Shown piece after piece: positions 24,410 to 35,106 of a stretch of 64,000 bases of DNA; the stretch's first letter is position 1, and the number at the start of each line of letters is the position of its first letter. The notes below the pieces were generated by a model. That model worked only from the letters and a program-made list of their open reading frames with translations. It was not told the origin of the DNA and did no database searches. Origin of the DNA: an uncultured Sphingomonas sp. (GTDB lineage Bacteria; Pseudomonadota; Alphaproteobacteria; Sphingomonadales; Sphingomonadaceae); contig NZ_CAJXWX010000010.1 in assembly GCF_913062585.1 (NCBI RefSeq), positions 1 to 64,000 on the forward strand. Reading direction: 5' to 3'. A program made the position numbers and the translations under genes.

Positions 24410-24760
24410 TCAGGGCTGCCCACCGCGCACCCGGCGCGCATTGACCAGGCCGCGCAGTGCCTCGGTCCGGTTCTGCAACTCGGCCTGTTCCGATGGCGAC
24501 AGGCCATCCGAGCCGAAACGGTCCTGAAGCGACCCGATCGCCGCATTCTCCCGCCGGAAGGACCGCGTCTCCTCACGCGTGATGTCGCCGCTGCGCTGCC
24601 CCTCACGGATCGCCCGGCGGATGGCGCGGCGGTCGGCATCGACACTGGGCTGGCCGGGCATGGCGAGAATATCGGCCGGCGGCCCGGCACTGACGAACTG
24701 CGCGGGAGCGGTGGTGGGCAGTGCGGCTGTCATGACGCCCAGAATCACATAGCGCTTCAT
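24410..24760 (-). CDS. small exported protein, unknown function
   Basis: A 116-residue protein with a signal peptide (YVILGVMTAALPTTAPAQ) and a charged helical body: DADRRAIRRAIREGQRSG, then ITREETRSFRREN and a C-terminal helix. The repeated helix pattern resembles small periplasmic sensor/chaperone proteins, but no family is recognised. An upstream GAGGGAGG ribosome site supports the ATG. Confidence 0.68.
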   Translation of the reverse strand: MKRYVILGVMTAALPTTAPAQFVSAGPPADILAMPGQPSVDADRRAIRRAIREGQRSGDITREETRSFRRENAAIGSLQDRFGSDGLSPSEQAELQNRTEALRGLVNARRVRGGQP

Positions 24761-24816
24761 GCGTGTTCCTCCCTCTCGATGGAGGATCGCGCCACTTGGC
24801 TGAACGGAGGCTGTCT

Positions 24817-24927
24817 ATTCCTCCCCTGCAAGGGGAGATGGCGACGGCGGGGTGTCCATGCTCGTCGGAGCGCCCCTCCACCACCGCTTCGCGGCGGTCC
24901 CCCTCCCCATCGGAGATGGGGAGGAAT
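24817..24927. repeat. family A hairpin repeat
   Basis: Two GC-rich hairpins: CTCCCCTGCAAGGGGAG at the left and a CCCCTCCACCACCGCTTCGC-type arm leading to CCCCATCGGAGATGGGG at the right. Related blocks lie at 44331, 45985, 48266 and 61114. Lies between the small exported protein and the end of secA. Confidence 0.75.
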
Positions 24928-24983
24928 GAAAAGGGCGGCGAACCGAAGCCCGCCGCCCTCCTATCCTGCCTATTCCAAAACGA

Positions 24984-27728
<2,745 letters not shown>

Positions 27729-27837
27729 AAGCGATTTCCTGACTGAAATATCGTGAGATGGGCGCAGCGCCGCAAAACGGCCGGGCGCGCGCGACTGCCA
27801 TGGCAGGGAAGGAGGTCGGCCGAAGCCGACACCGGGG

Positions 27838-28098
27838 CTATTCGCGCCGACGGCCCATGAAGATCGCGGCGACGGGCCGGGGCGTGGTCGCCCGGAACGC
27901 ACCCGTCAGCCGAATGCTATCGACCAGCGTGGCAAGCGCCTGCACCGGTCGGGTCGCGGCGCGGGCGACAGCGGCCTGCTTGGCGGCCGTCACGATGCAA
28001 CGCTCGGCAACGACCCCGCGCGCTTCCTGCCCACGCGCGCTCGCACCCACGCCGGTCAGCGCGGACAAAAGAGCGGAAAGGAGCAGAAGCAGGTTCAT
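27838..28098 (-). CDS. small exported protein upstream of secA
   Basis: An 86-residue frame beginning with a strongly hydrophobic leader ([20 protein letters not shown]) that would act as a signal peptide, then an alanine/valine-rich body ending in GRRRE. Co-oriented with secA and about 110 bases before it. The leader and arrangement favour a real gene, but composition alone could produce such a frame. Confidence 0.5.
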   Translation of the reverse strand: MNLLLLLSALLSALTGVGASARGQEARGVVAERCIVTAAKQAAVARAATRPVQALATLVDSIRLTGAFRATTPRPVAAIFMGRRRE

Positions 28099-28154
28099 GC
28101 GAGACTTGTCTTAGGCAGATACGCGCGGCGCGTCCATCCGTTGCATCACCACCT

Positions 28155-28997
28155 TCAGGGGCGGGGCGGCAGGATCTGATAGGCAATCTGAACATAGTCA
28201 TAACCCGATTTGGGCATGTTCGGTTCGATCGCGAAAAGCTGATCGCGCTGACAGAGTGTCGGGATATGCTCTGTATCGACTGGCCCCACGCTGACCGTCC
28301 ATCGGCAATCCACCGCCTTGCCGGTCGCGTCGATCGTGAAATCGACCCGAAATCGCTGGAGGACGGTCATGTCTTTCGGGATCGGGCCGCTGAGCAACGG
28401 CCCGTCGCCAAAGATGCGTTCGGCGATGGCGAAGTAACGGAAGCGCGGCGGCGTGGTCGCCCCGCTGCGTTGCATAACCGCCGCCTGCAGACCTTCAGTC
28501 GATGACGGGCAAGGTGGATTGGTGACCGCGAAATTGACCGGCAGCGTGTGAACCTGGCACTCGGTCGGATGGCCATCGACATCGACGATCATCTCGGAAA
28601 GGGTCGCCCCCGAATGGGCGACTTCCGTCCCATTGGGGGCATCTTCGGGAATCTGCCACCGGATACGCAATGTATGATGACTGGCAACCGCCCTGCCGCC
28701 GCGATCCCTGGCAGCGCGGAACAATCCTGGCGTGGAAACGACGATGTGACAGGTCTGTTCGTCCAGCGAAGCCGATGCGGATTGGCTGATCGTGCAGCCG
28801 GTCACGCGACCTTGGGCGTCAACGGTGAGGTCGGCGATTACCAGCCCCTCTTCATGCGCACGCTGGGCCGCCGGCGGATAATTATCCGGGCCGAACGCCG
28901 CCGCCATGTCACCGACGATTTCAGGCTTGGGCAGCTTCTCGACCTGCACCGGCGTTCGCAGCTCCATCGCCATCTGCCCGAGCGCCAGCATCGTCAT
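28155..28997 (-). CDS. TonB-family C-terminal domain protein
   Basis: A 280-residue protein from ATG 28997, chosen because GGGGGA precedes it by about six bases; the longer frame upstream runs through argJ. It has two TonB_C-like beta-alpha-beta units, around EEGLVIADLTVDAQGRVTGC and RVDFTIDATGKAVDCRW. Each is followed by a cysteine, a frequent feature of stand-alone energy-transducer TonB proteins in this group. No long proline spacer or strong N-terminal anchor is present, so it is unlikely to be a classic TonB energiser. Divergent from argJ. Confidence 0.65.
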   Translation of the reverse strand: MTMLALGQMAMELRTPVQVEKLPKPEIVGDMAAAFGPDNYPPAAQRAHEEGLVIADLTVDAQGRVTGCTISQSASASLDEQTCHIVVSTPGLFRAARDRGGRAVASHHTLRIRWQIPEDAPNGTEVAHSGATLSEMIVDVDGHPTECQVHTLPVNFAVTNPPCPSSTEGLQAAVMQRSGATTPPRFRYFAIAERIFGDGPLLSGPIPKDMTVLQRFRVDFTIDATGKAVDCRWTVSVGPVDTEHIPTLCQRDQLFAIEPNMPKSGYDYVQIAYQILPPRP

Positions 28998-29076
28998 ATT
29001 GATTCCCCCACCAAAATCGGCGACCTCACCATCAACCCGTTGCAGCGCGCGCGCGCAAGCGGCAAAGCATCGCCCC

Positions 29077-30303
29077 ATGAGCACCGCCACCTCGCCCCTC
29101 GCCCAGCCCTTTCCCGCTTTGCCCGCGATCGACGGCGTGACGCTGCGCGTCGCCCGCGCGCAGTATAAGAAATGGGACCGCTGCGACCTGACCTTCGTGA
29201 CGCTGCCCGAAGGGACCAGCGTGGCGGGCGTGTTGACCACCAGCAAATGCCCGTCGCCGGAAGTGGAATGGTGCCGCAAGGCGCTGGTCCTGGGTCAGGC
29301 CCGCGCGCTGGTCGTCAATGCGGGCAACTCGAACGCCTTTACCGGCCACCGGGGCCGCGCCGCCGTCGAGGCGATCGCCGCGCGCACCGCCGCGGCGATG
29401 GACTGCCAGCCTTCGGACGTGTTCGTCGCGTCGACGGGCGTGATCGGCGTGCCGCTGCCCATCGACAAGGCCGAGGCAGGCTTGGACGCCGCCTTCACCG
29501 CCGCACCCTGCGGCTGGGAAGACGCCGCCGCGACGATCATGACCACCGACACCTTCGCCAAGGGCGCGACCACCACCGCCGTGGTCGATGGTCGCACGGT
29601 GACGCTGGCCGGGATCATCAAGGGATCGGGCATGATCGCGCCCGACATGGCGACGATGCTGGGCTTCATCTTCACCGATGCCGCCGTGTCGCCCGAGTTC
29701 CTCCAGTCCGCGCTGAGCGCCGCCAATGGCCGCAGCTTTTCGTGCATCACGGTCGACGGCGACACCTCGACCAGCGACACCGTCCTCGCCTTCGCGACGG
29801 GCAAGGCGGGCAATGCGCCGCTGACCGATGACGAGAGCGACGGGTCCGATGCCTTCCGCGCAGCGCTCGCCGATCTGTGTCACCAGCTTGCCCTGCTGGT
29901 CGTCCGCGATGGCGAAGGCGCGAGCAAGCTGATCGGGATCCGGGTCGAGGGCGCCGAGAGCGACCGTTCGGCGCACCGTATCGCCATGTCGATCGCCAAC
30001 TCGCCGCTGGTGAAGACCGCCATCGCGGGCGAGGACGCCAATTGGGGCCGCGTCGTCATGGCGGTCGGCAAGGCGGGCGAACCGGCCGAGCGCGACAAGC
30101 TGTCGATCCGCTTCGGCGAGACGTTGGTGGCGAAGGAAGGCCTGGCGGTCGAAGGCTATGACGAAGCCCCCGTCGCCGCGCATCTGAAGGGACAGGAGAT
30201 CGCGGTCGGCGTCGACCTGGGCCTGGGCGAGGGCGTCGCGACGGTTTGGACCTGCGACCTGACGCACGGCTATATCTCGATCAACGCCGACTATCGGAGC
30301 TGA
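29077..30303 (+). CDS. argJ: bifunctional ornithine acetyltransferase / N-acetylglutamate synthase
   Basis: Arginine biosynthesis enzyme that recycles the acetyl group from N-acetylornithine to glutamate. The 408-residue precursor has VVNAGNSNAFTG, VASTGVIGVPLP, and the self-cleavage region KGSGMIAPDMATMLGF, where autoproteolysis before the threonine of ATML creates the nucleophile. Near the C-terminus IANSPLVKTAIAGEDANWGR and GYISINADYRS are both characteristic. The GST gene starts 6 bases after its stop. Confidence 0.95.
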   Translation: MSTATSPLAQPFPALPAIDGVTLRVARAQYKKWDRCDLTFVTLPEGTSVAGVLTTSKCPSPEVEWCRKALVLGQARALVVNAGNSNAFTGHRGRAAVEAIAARTAAAMDCQPSDVFVASTGVIGVPLPIDKAEAGLDAAFTAAPCGWEDAAATIMTTDTFAKGATTTAVVDGRTVTLAGIIKGSGMIAPDMATMLGFIFTDAAVSPEFLQSALSAANGRSFSCITVDGDTSTSDTVLAFATGKAGNAPLTDDESDGSDAFRAALADLCHQLALLVVRDGEGASKLIGIRVEGAESDRSAHRIAMSIANSPLVKTAIAGEDANWGRVVMAVGKAGEPAERDKLSIRFGETLVAKEGLAVEGYDEAPVAAHLKGQEIAVGVDLGLGEGVATVWTCDLTHGYISINADYRS

Positions 30304-30308
30304 GGCCG

Positions 30309-30920
30309 ATGCTGACCATCTGGGGCCGGATCAACTCGCACAACGTCAAGAAGGTCGTCTGGCTGGCCGAGGAAATGCGGCTGGCCTATGACCGGCGCGA
30401 TGTCGGCGGACCGTTCGGGATGGATGCGGCGTACCGGGCGCTAAACCCCAATGCGCTGATCCCGACGATCGAGGATGACGGCTTTGTCCTGTGGGAGTCG
30501 AACGCCATCCTGCGCTATCTGGCGGCGAACCATGGCGGCGAGGCTTTCTATCGGGTCGAGCCGAAGGCCCGCGCCTCCGCCGAGCGGTGGATGGACTGGG
30601 GCTTCACCTGGGCCGATGCGATCCGGCCGATCTTCTTCCAGATGGTCCGCACGGCCCCCGACGCGCGCGACATCGCGCTGATCGAGCGGAGCGTGGCGCG
30701 GGCGGCGGGGCTGTCGGCGATCCTGGACGATGTTCTGGGGCGGCAGGAATGGCTGTCGGGAGATTCGTACGGGATCGGGGATATTCCGGTCGCGGCCTAT
30801 GCGAATACGTGGTTCCAGCTGCCGGTCGAGCGGCCTTCGCGGCCTAATCTGGAGCGCTGGTATGCAGCGTTGCAGGACCGTGCGCCGTTTCGCGATGTGG
30901 TGATGATCCCGCTGAGTTGA
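30309..30920 (+). CDS. glutathione S-transferase family protein
   Basis: A 203-residue GST: an N-terminal thioredoxin-like domain starting LTIWGRINSHNVKKVVW (the catalytic-site Ser in the N-cap), the cis-proline LIPTIEDDGF and the glutathione-gamma-glutamyl motif ESNAILRYLA. An all-helical C-terminal domain follows with the N-capping box GIGDIPVAAY. Close spacing to argJ suggests co-transcription. Substrate not predictable. Confidence 0.88.
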   Translation: MLTIWGRINSHNVKKVVWLAEEMRLAYDRRDVGGPFGMDAAYRALNPNALIPTIEDDGFVLWESNAILRYLAANHGGEAFYRVEPKARASAERWMDWGFTWADAIRPIFFQMVRTAPDARDIALIERSVARAAGLSAILDDVLGRQEWLSGDSYGIGDIPVAAYANTWFQLPVERPSRPNLERWYAALQDRAPFRDVVMIPLS

Positions 30921-30937
30921 TCGGCGGCGAGCGGTGG

Positions 30938-31130
30938 TCTCGGTGAGACCCCAGGCCCTCCCCCATCCCCTCCCGCTTGCGGAAGGGGCGTGCCTTCCGA
31001 GACGCGCCGGACAAAAAAGCCCCTCCCGCAGACGGGAGGGGTTTGGGGAGGGGAGTGCCGCGAGCTTAGGTCTCGGTGAGACTTCCTACCCTCCCCCATC
31101 CCCTCCCGCCTGCGGGAGGGGCGTGCTTCC
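30938..31130. repeat. tandem GC-rich repeat with terminator-like hairpin
   Basis: The 35-base CCCTCCCCCATCCCCTCCCG...GGGGCGTGC unit occurs at about 30958 and again at 31090, each preceded by GGTCTCGGTGAGAC. Between them CCCCTCCCGCAGACGGGAGGGG forms a 9-base stem followed by TTT. Lies between convergent GST and thioredoxin genes and could terminate both. Confidence 0.65.
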
Positions 31131-31139
31131 TCGAAAAGC

Positions 31140-31460
31140 TTACAGCGCGCCTTCCAGCCACGCCTTGATCCGGCCCTTGGGCTCGGCGCCGACCTTGGTC
31201 GCCGCCGCCGCGCCGCCCTTGAACAGGATCATCGTCGGGATGCCACGCACGCCATAACGGCCGGGCGCGTCGGGATTATCGTCGATGTTCAGCTTGGCGA
31301 TCGTCACCTGCTCGCCCAGTTCCTCGGACAGTTCCTCCAGCGACGGGCCGATCATCTTGCACGGTCCGCACCATTCAGCCCAGAAATCGACCAGCACCGG
31401 CTTGTCGGAGTTCAGGACGTCCGCCTCGAAGCTGGCGTCGGTGATCTGCTTGGTTGCCAT
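31140..31460 (-). CDS. trxA: thioredoxin
   Basis: A 106-residue cytoplasmic thioredoxin with the WCGPCK redox site, the preceding VLVDFWAEW strand, the buried aspartate region and cis-proline in GIPTMILF. Start ATG 31460 is preferred because AAGGAG lies about ten bases upstream and relatives begin MATKQITD. It is the downstream end of the leftward block containing addAB. Confidence 0.95.
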   Translation of the reverse strand: MATKQITDASFEADVLNSDKPVLVDFWAEWCGPCKMIGPSLEELSEELGEQVTIAKLNIDDNPDAPGRYGVRGIPTMILFKGGAAAATKVGAEPKGRIKAWLEGAL

Positions 31461-31512
31461 AGTCTCAATACTCCTTGGATTGTCATCCATCTAGGATGCG
31501 GGCGACGGTCGC

Positions 31513-34500
31513 TCAACCTCCCAGCGCCAAGCTTTGCTCCCGATCGCGATAGCCGGGCTTGTGCGCGGCCAGCAACGCGTCGGGCACGGTGATGAGGCGT
31601 GGCCCCGCCGTGTAGAGCAGCGCCACCGACACCCGCCGCCCGGGAAAGATGACCTCCAGCGCGGCGGCATAGCCCGCCATCTGCGCCAGGTGGAACGCCG
31701 GCACATCGTCGATCCCGCCAGGCGCGCGCCGCCCGGTCTTATAGTCGATCAGCCGCACCTCCTCCGCACCGATCAGCAGCCGGTCGACCCGCCCCGACAC
31801 GACCAAGCCATTGGCCAGCGTGGCCGCGATCGGCGCCTCGGCCAGCGATCCGGGCCCGAAGAGCGGCGCATAGGCCGGATCGTCGAGGATCGCGAAGACC
31901 GCCGCCGTAACATCGGCGCGTAGGGCCGCATCCGTGACCCCCGCCGCCTGGACCAGCCAGCGCTCGGCCGCCTCTCGCCGCGTATCGGGCGCGACCGGCG
32001 GCAGGCGTTCGAGGAGACAGTGGATCAACCGCCCTCGCTCCGCCGCCGCGCGCATCGCGGGCGTGGGGGGCGGGTCGGCGACCATGTCCTCGCCCAGCTG
32101 CGACGGCGCGAGCGGACGGGGCGGGCGCGACTCCTGCGACGCAGGTTGATGGACCCAGTCGGGCAGCGCGACATGCTCGTGCGCATTTGCGACGGCCGCA
32201 CCGGGGCGCGGCGCGACCGGCGCCTGCGGCATCCGCCCAAGGAACGTCCGCGACTGTCCGTCGCCCGGCTCGACCTCGGGCACGCCGAGCGCGGTCATTG
32301 CCCGCGCGCAGGTGGCGTACCAGCTGTGCATCGGCGGCACCCCCGCCGCCCGCTTGCCCAGCGCGCCCGCGACGACCAGCTGCTCCTCCGCCCGCGTCGC
32401 CGCGACGTAGAAGAGCCGCCAATGCTCGGCCAGCTCGCGCGCGGCGATCTCGGCCGCGACGGCATCGAGCGGCCCGCCCCGCTCCTCGGCACGCGGCGGG
32501 AAGACCGGGATCGGCAACGCACCCGGCTCGGGCGTCCAGCGCAGGATCGGCCGTGGGCTCGCGGTCGGATCGGCGGTCGCGTCAGCCAGGATGACCAAAG
32601 GCGCCTGCAGCCCCTTCGATCCATGCGCGGTCATCACCCGCACCGCGTCGAGCGGCGCCGAGGGATCGCGCACGATCTCGACATCGCCGCGATCAAACCA
32701 GTCGAGGAAACGCTGGAGCGAGGGCGTCGTCGTACTCTCGAAGGTCAGCGCGGCGTTGAGCAGCTCCTCGATCGGATCGCGCGCCTCGGTACCCAGCCGC
32801 CGGATCAGCTTGCGCCGACCATCGAGCGGGCCCGACAGCAATTCCTCCAGAAACTGGTAGGGCGTCGAAACGTCGGCCCGCGCGAGCATCTGGCGAAGCG
32901 GGGCGAGGTCCTCAGGCGGCAGGGTCCGCGTCAGATGCGCCCAGAGCGATCCTCGCTCCCGGTGCCCCGCCGCCATCAACCGCTCCTGCGACCAGCCGAT
33001 CAGCGGCGATACCAGCAGCGACGCCAGCGACAAATCATCCTCGGGCTGGAGTGCGAAGCGCACCGTAGCGAGCAGATCCTGCACCGCCAGCGGCGCGTTC
33101 AGCCGCAGCCGGTCGACGCCCGCCACCGGCACCCCCTCGGCATAAAGCCGCGCGACGATCAGCGAGGCGAGGTCGCCGCGCCTTTTGACCAGGATCATGA
33201 TGTCCTGCGGCTCCAGACGACGGCCCTTGCTCTCCAGCATGGCGCCGTCGTCCAGCCAGCGACGGACCGCCCGCGCGATGTCGGTCGCGACCTTGCGCAC
33301 CGCATCGTCGATCCAGCCTTCTTCGTCCTCGTCGCTGCCGCCAGCTACGACCGGCGGCCAGAGCGTGACGCGGCCGGGGCCCTTCACCTCGCTGGCATGG
33401 CGCTCGACCGCGTGGCCCATCCCCATGCCGGGCTCGCCCAACGCCTCGATCGCGGCGTCGACGAATTCCAGGATCGGCGTGGTCGAGCGGAAGCTGTGGG
33501 TCAGCGACAGCTGGTTGAACGGCAGGCCGCGCTCGTCCTCGGGCCAGTCGTCGTCGCCGGCAACCTCGTCGGCGCGGCGCGAGAAATGCAACTCGGCCGC
33601 CTGGAAGTTGATCGGATCGGTGCCCTGGAACCCGAAGATCGCCTGTTTGTGATCGCCGACCGTGAACAAAGTCCGCGTCGAGGGCGCATAGAGCCCGCGC
33701 CCGACAAAGAATTCGTCGGCCAGCGCACGGACGATCCGCCACTGATGCGCATTGGTGTCCTGCGCCTCGTCGATCAGGACATGCTCGGTCACCTGGTCGA
33801 GCTTGTAGCGGACCCATTCGCCGATGCCGGGCCGCTCCAGCAGCTCGACGGTGGTGCGGATCAGGTCGTCGAAATCCACCGCGCCGATCGCACGCTTGGA
33901 CAGGGTATAGGCACGCGCATAGTCGCGCCCGACGGTCAGCGCGTCCGCGAGCAGATCGGCATGACGCGCCCGCGCCGCCAGGCCCAGCAGATAGCGGCAC
34001 GCCTCGCCCAGCTCGCGCGCCATATCCTCATAATCGGGATCGGCGTCGGTCAGTTTCTTGGAGGCCTTGCGCGGCTCGCCCTTGGCGGTGAAGACCGTGC
34101 CCATCAGATCCTCAAGCAGGGCGACCCGCCCCGCCCGGTCGCTACCGATCCAGCGCTCGAGCGTCGCCGCCGCCTTGTCGCCGGTCGCTGTGCCCCAGGC
34201 ACGGTTCGCGCCCGCCAGCCGGATGACGGCGTCCTCGTCGATGTCCTCGACCCCGTCCGCAATGGCCTCGTCGATGTCGCCCGAGGGCAGATCGAGCGCA
34301 CGGCGCAGCCAGGGCTGGATGCCGGTGGGCAACGCCTCGAGCGCGCCGGGCGCGCGGGCGCAGGCGGCGAGAAACGCTTCCGCACCGCCCTCGCCCAGCC
34401 GCAGCGACAGCGCACCGACCGTCTCGACCGGGCCGACCCGGCCTTCGCGTTCGGCGGTCTCCAGCATCCGCGCCAACGCCTCGCGCGCCAGCACCGCCTC

Positions 34501-34968
34501 CTCGCGCGCTTCCAGCGGACGGAAGCCGGGGGCGAGCCCCGCCTCGACCGGGAAGGCCGCGAGCAGACCCTGGCAGAAGCCGTGGATGGTCTGGATGCGA
34601 AGCCCGCCGCCCGGCGCGTCAAGCACGCGGGCGAACAGCGTCCGCGCGCGGTCGCGCAAGGCAGGGGTCGGCGTCTCGCCCAGCGCCTTCAGGTCGCGGA
34701 ACAGCTCGGTCTCGGGCATCCGCACCCAGGCGGCGAGGCGGCCGTTGATCCGCTGCGCCATCTCGGCGGCACCCGCCTTGGTGAAGGTCAGGCACAGGAT
34801 CGCCTCGGGCGCGACGCCGCGTAGGAGGAGGCGGAACACGCGCGCGGCGAGCACCTGCGTCTTGCCGGTCCCCGCCGAGGCGGACAGCCAGACATGCGCC
34901 GCCGGATCGCTGGCGGCGGCCTGGTCGCCCTTCAGCGGGGGAAGGTTCGCCATGGGGCGGGCGCTCAT
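31513..34968 (-). CDS. addA: double-strand break repair helicase-nuclease AddA
   Basis: Large subunit (1151 residues) of AddAB, which resects double-strand ends for RecA. The UvrD-type helicase has Walker A SASAGTGKT near residue 30, QTIHGFCQGLL, Walker B LIDEAQDTNAHQWR and the motif VMTAHGSKGLQAPLV. The C-terminal RecB-type nuclease ends with LIDYKTGRRAPGG (catalytic D and K). It lies 138 bases downstream of addB, a gap filled by a dispersed repeat. MANLPPL five codons in is an alternative start. Confidence 0.95.
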   Translation of the reverse strand: MSARPMANLPPLKGDQAAASDPAAHVWLSASAGTGKTQVLAARVFRLLLRGVAPEAILCLTFTKAGAAEMAQRINGRLAAWVRMPETELFRDLKALGETPTPALRDRARTLFARVLDAPGGGLRIQTIHGFCQGLLAAFPVEAGLAPGFRPLEAREEAVLAREALARMLETAEREGRVGPVETVGALSLRLGEGGAEAFLAACARAPGALEALPTGIQPWLRRALDLPSGDIDEAIADGVEDIDEDAVIRLAGANRAWGTATGDKAAATLERWIGSDRAGRVALLEDLMGTVFTAKGEPRKASKKLTDADPDYEDMARELGEACRYLLGLAARARHADLLADALTVGRDYARAYTLSKRAIGAVDFDDLIRTTVELLERPGIGEWVRYKLDQVTEHVLIDEAQDTNAHQWRIVRALADEFFVGRGLYAPSTRTLFTVGDHKQAIFGFQGTDPINFQAAELHFSRRADEVAGDDDWPEDERGLPFNQLSLTHSFRSTTPILEFVDAAIEALGEPGMGMGHAVERHASEVKGPGRVTLWPPVVAGGSDEDEEGWIDDAVRKVATDIARAVRRWLDDGAMLESKGRRLEPQDIMILVKRRGDLASLIVARLYAEGVPVAGVDRLRLNAPLAVQDLLATVRFALQPEDDLSLASLLVSPLIGWSQERLMAAGHRERGSLWAHLTRTLPPEDLAPLRQMLARADVSTPYQFLEELLSGPLDGRRKLIRRLGTEARDPIEELLNAALTFESTTTPSLQRFLDWFDRGDVEIVRDPSAPLDAVRVMTAHGSKGLQAPLVILADATADPTASPRPILRWTPEPGALPIPVFPPRAEERGGPLDAVAAEIAARELAEHWRLFYVAATRAEEQLVVAGALGKRAAGVPPMHSWYATCARAMTALGVPEVEPGDGQSRTFLGRMPQAPVAPRPGAAVANAHEHVALPDWVHQPASQESRPPRPLAPSQLGEDMVADPPPTPAMRAAAERGRLIHCLLERLPPVAPDTRREAAERWLVQAAGVTDAALRADVTAAVFAILDDPAYAPLFGPGSLAEAPIAATLANGLVVSGRVDRLLIGAEEVRLIDYKTGRRAPGGIDDVPAFHLAQMAGYAAALEVIFPGRRVSVALLYTAGPRLITVPDALLAAHKPGYRDREQSLALGG

Positions 34969-34999
34969 GCGGCGTACTCCCGGCCACGGGAGTCCCGTG

Positions 35000-35077
35000 C
35001 GCTTCGACGTCGCTCAGCGCGAACGGCGGTAGGAACAAAGCCCCCGCTCCGTTCAGCCTGAGCGAAGTCGAAGGCCA
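35000..35077. repeat. two family C palindromic repeat copies between addB and addA
   Basis: GCTTCGACGTCGCTCAGCGC (35001 on) and CGTTCAGCCTGAGCGAAGTC (35050 on) are inverted copies of the same short element, about 30 bases apart. They fill most of the 138-base spacer inside an otherwise compact operon. Other copies are at 46077, 48160, 48225 and 51236. Confidence 0.7.
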
Positions 35078-35106
35078 CGCCATCACGCACGAACGGAACC
35101 AAGGAT

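Noticed and set aside
32020..34824. A 934-codon plus-strand frame opposite addA
   Set aside because: Same artefact: no family motif, arginine-rich low-complexity product, and addA carries all helicase and nuclease motifs.
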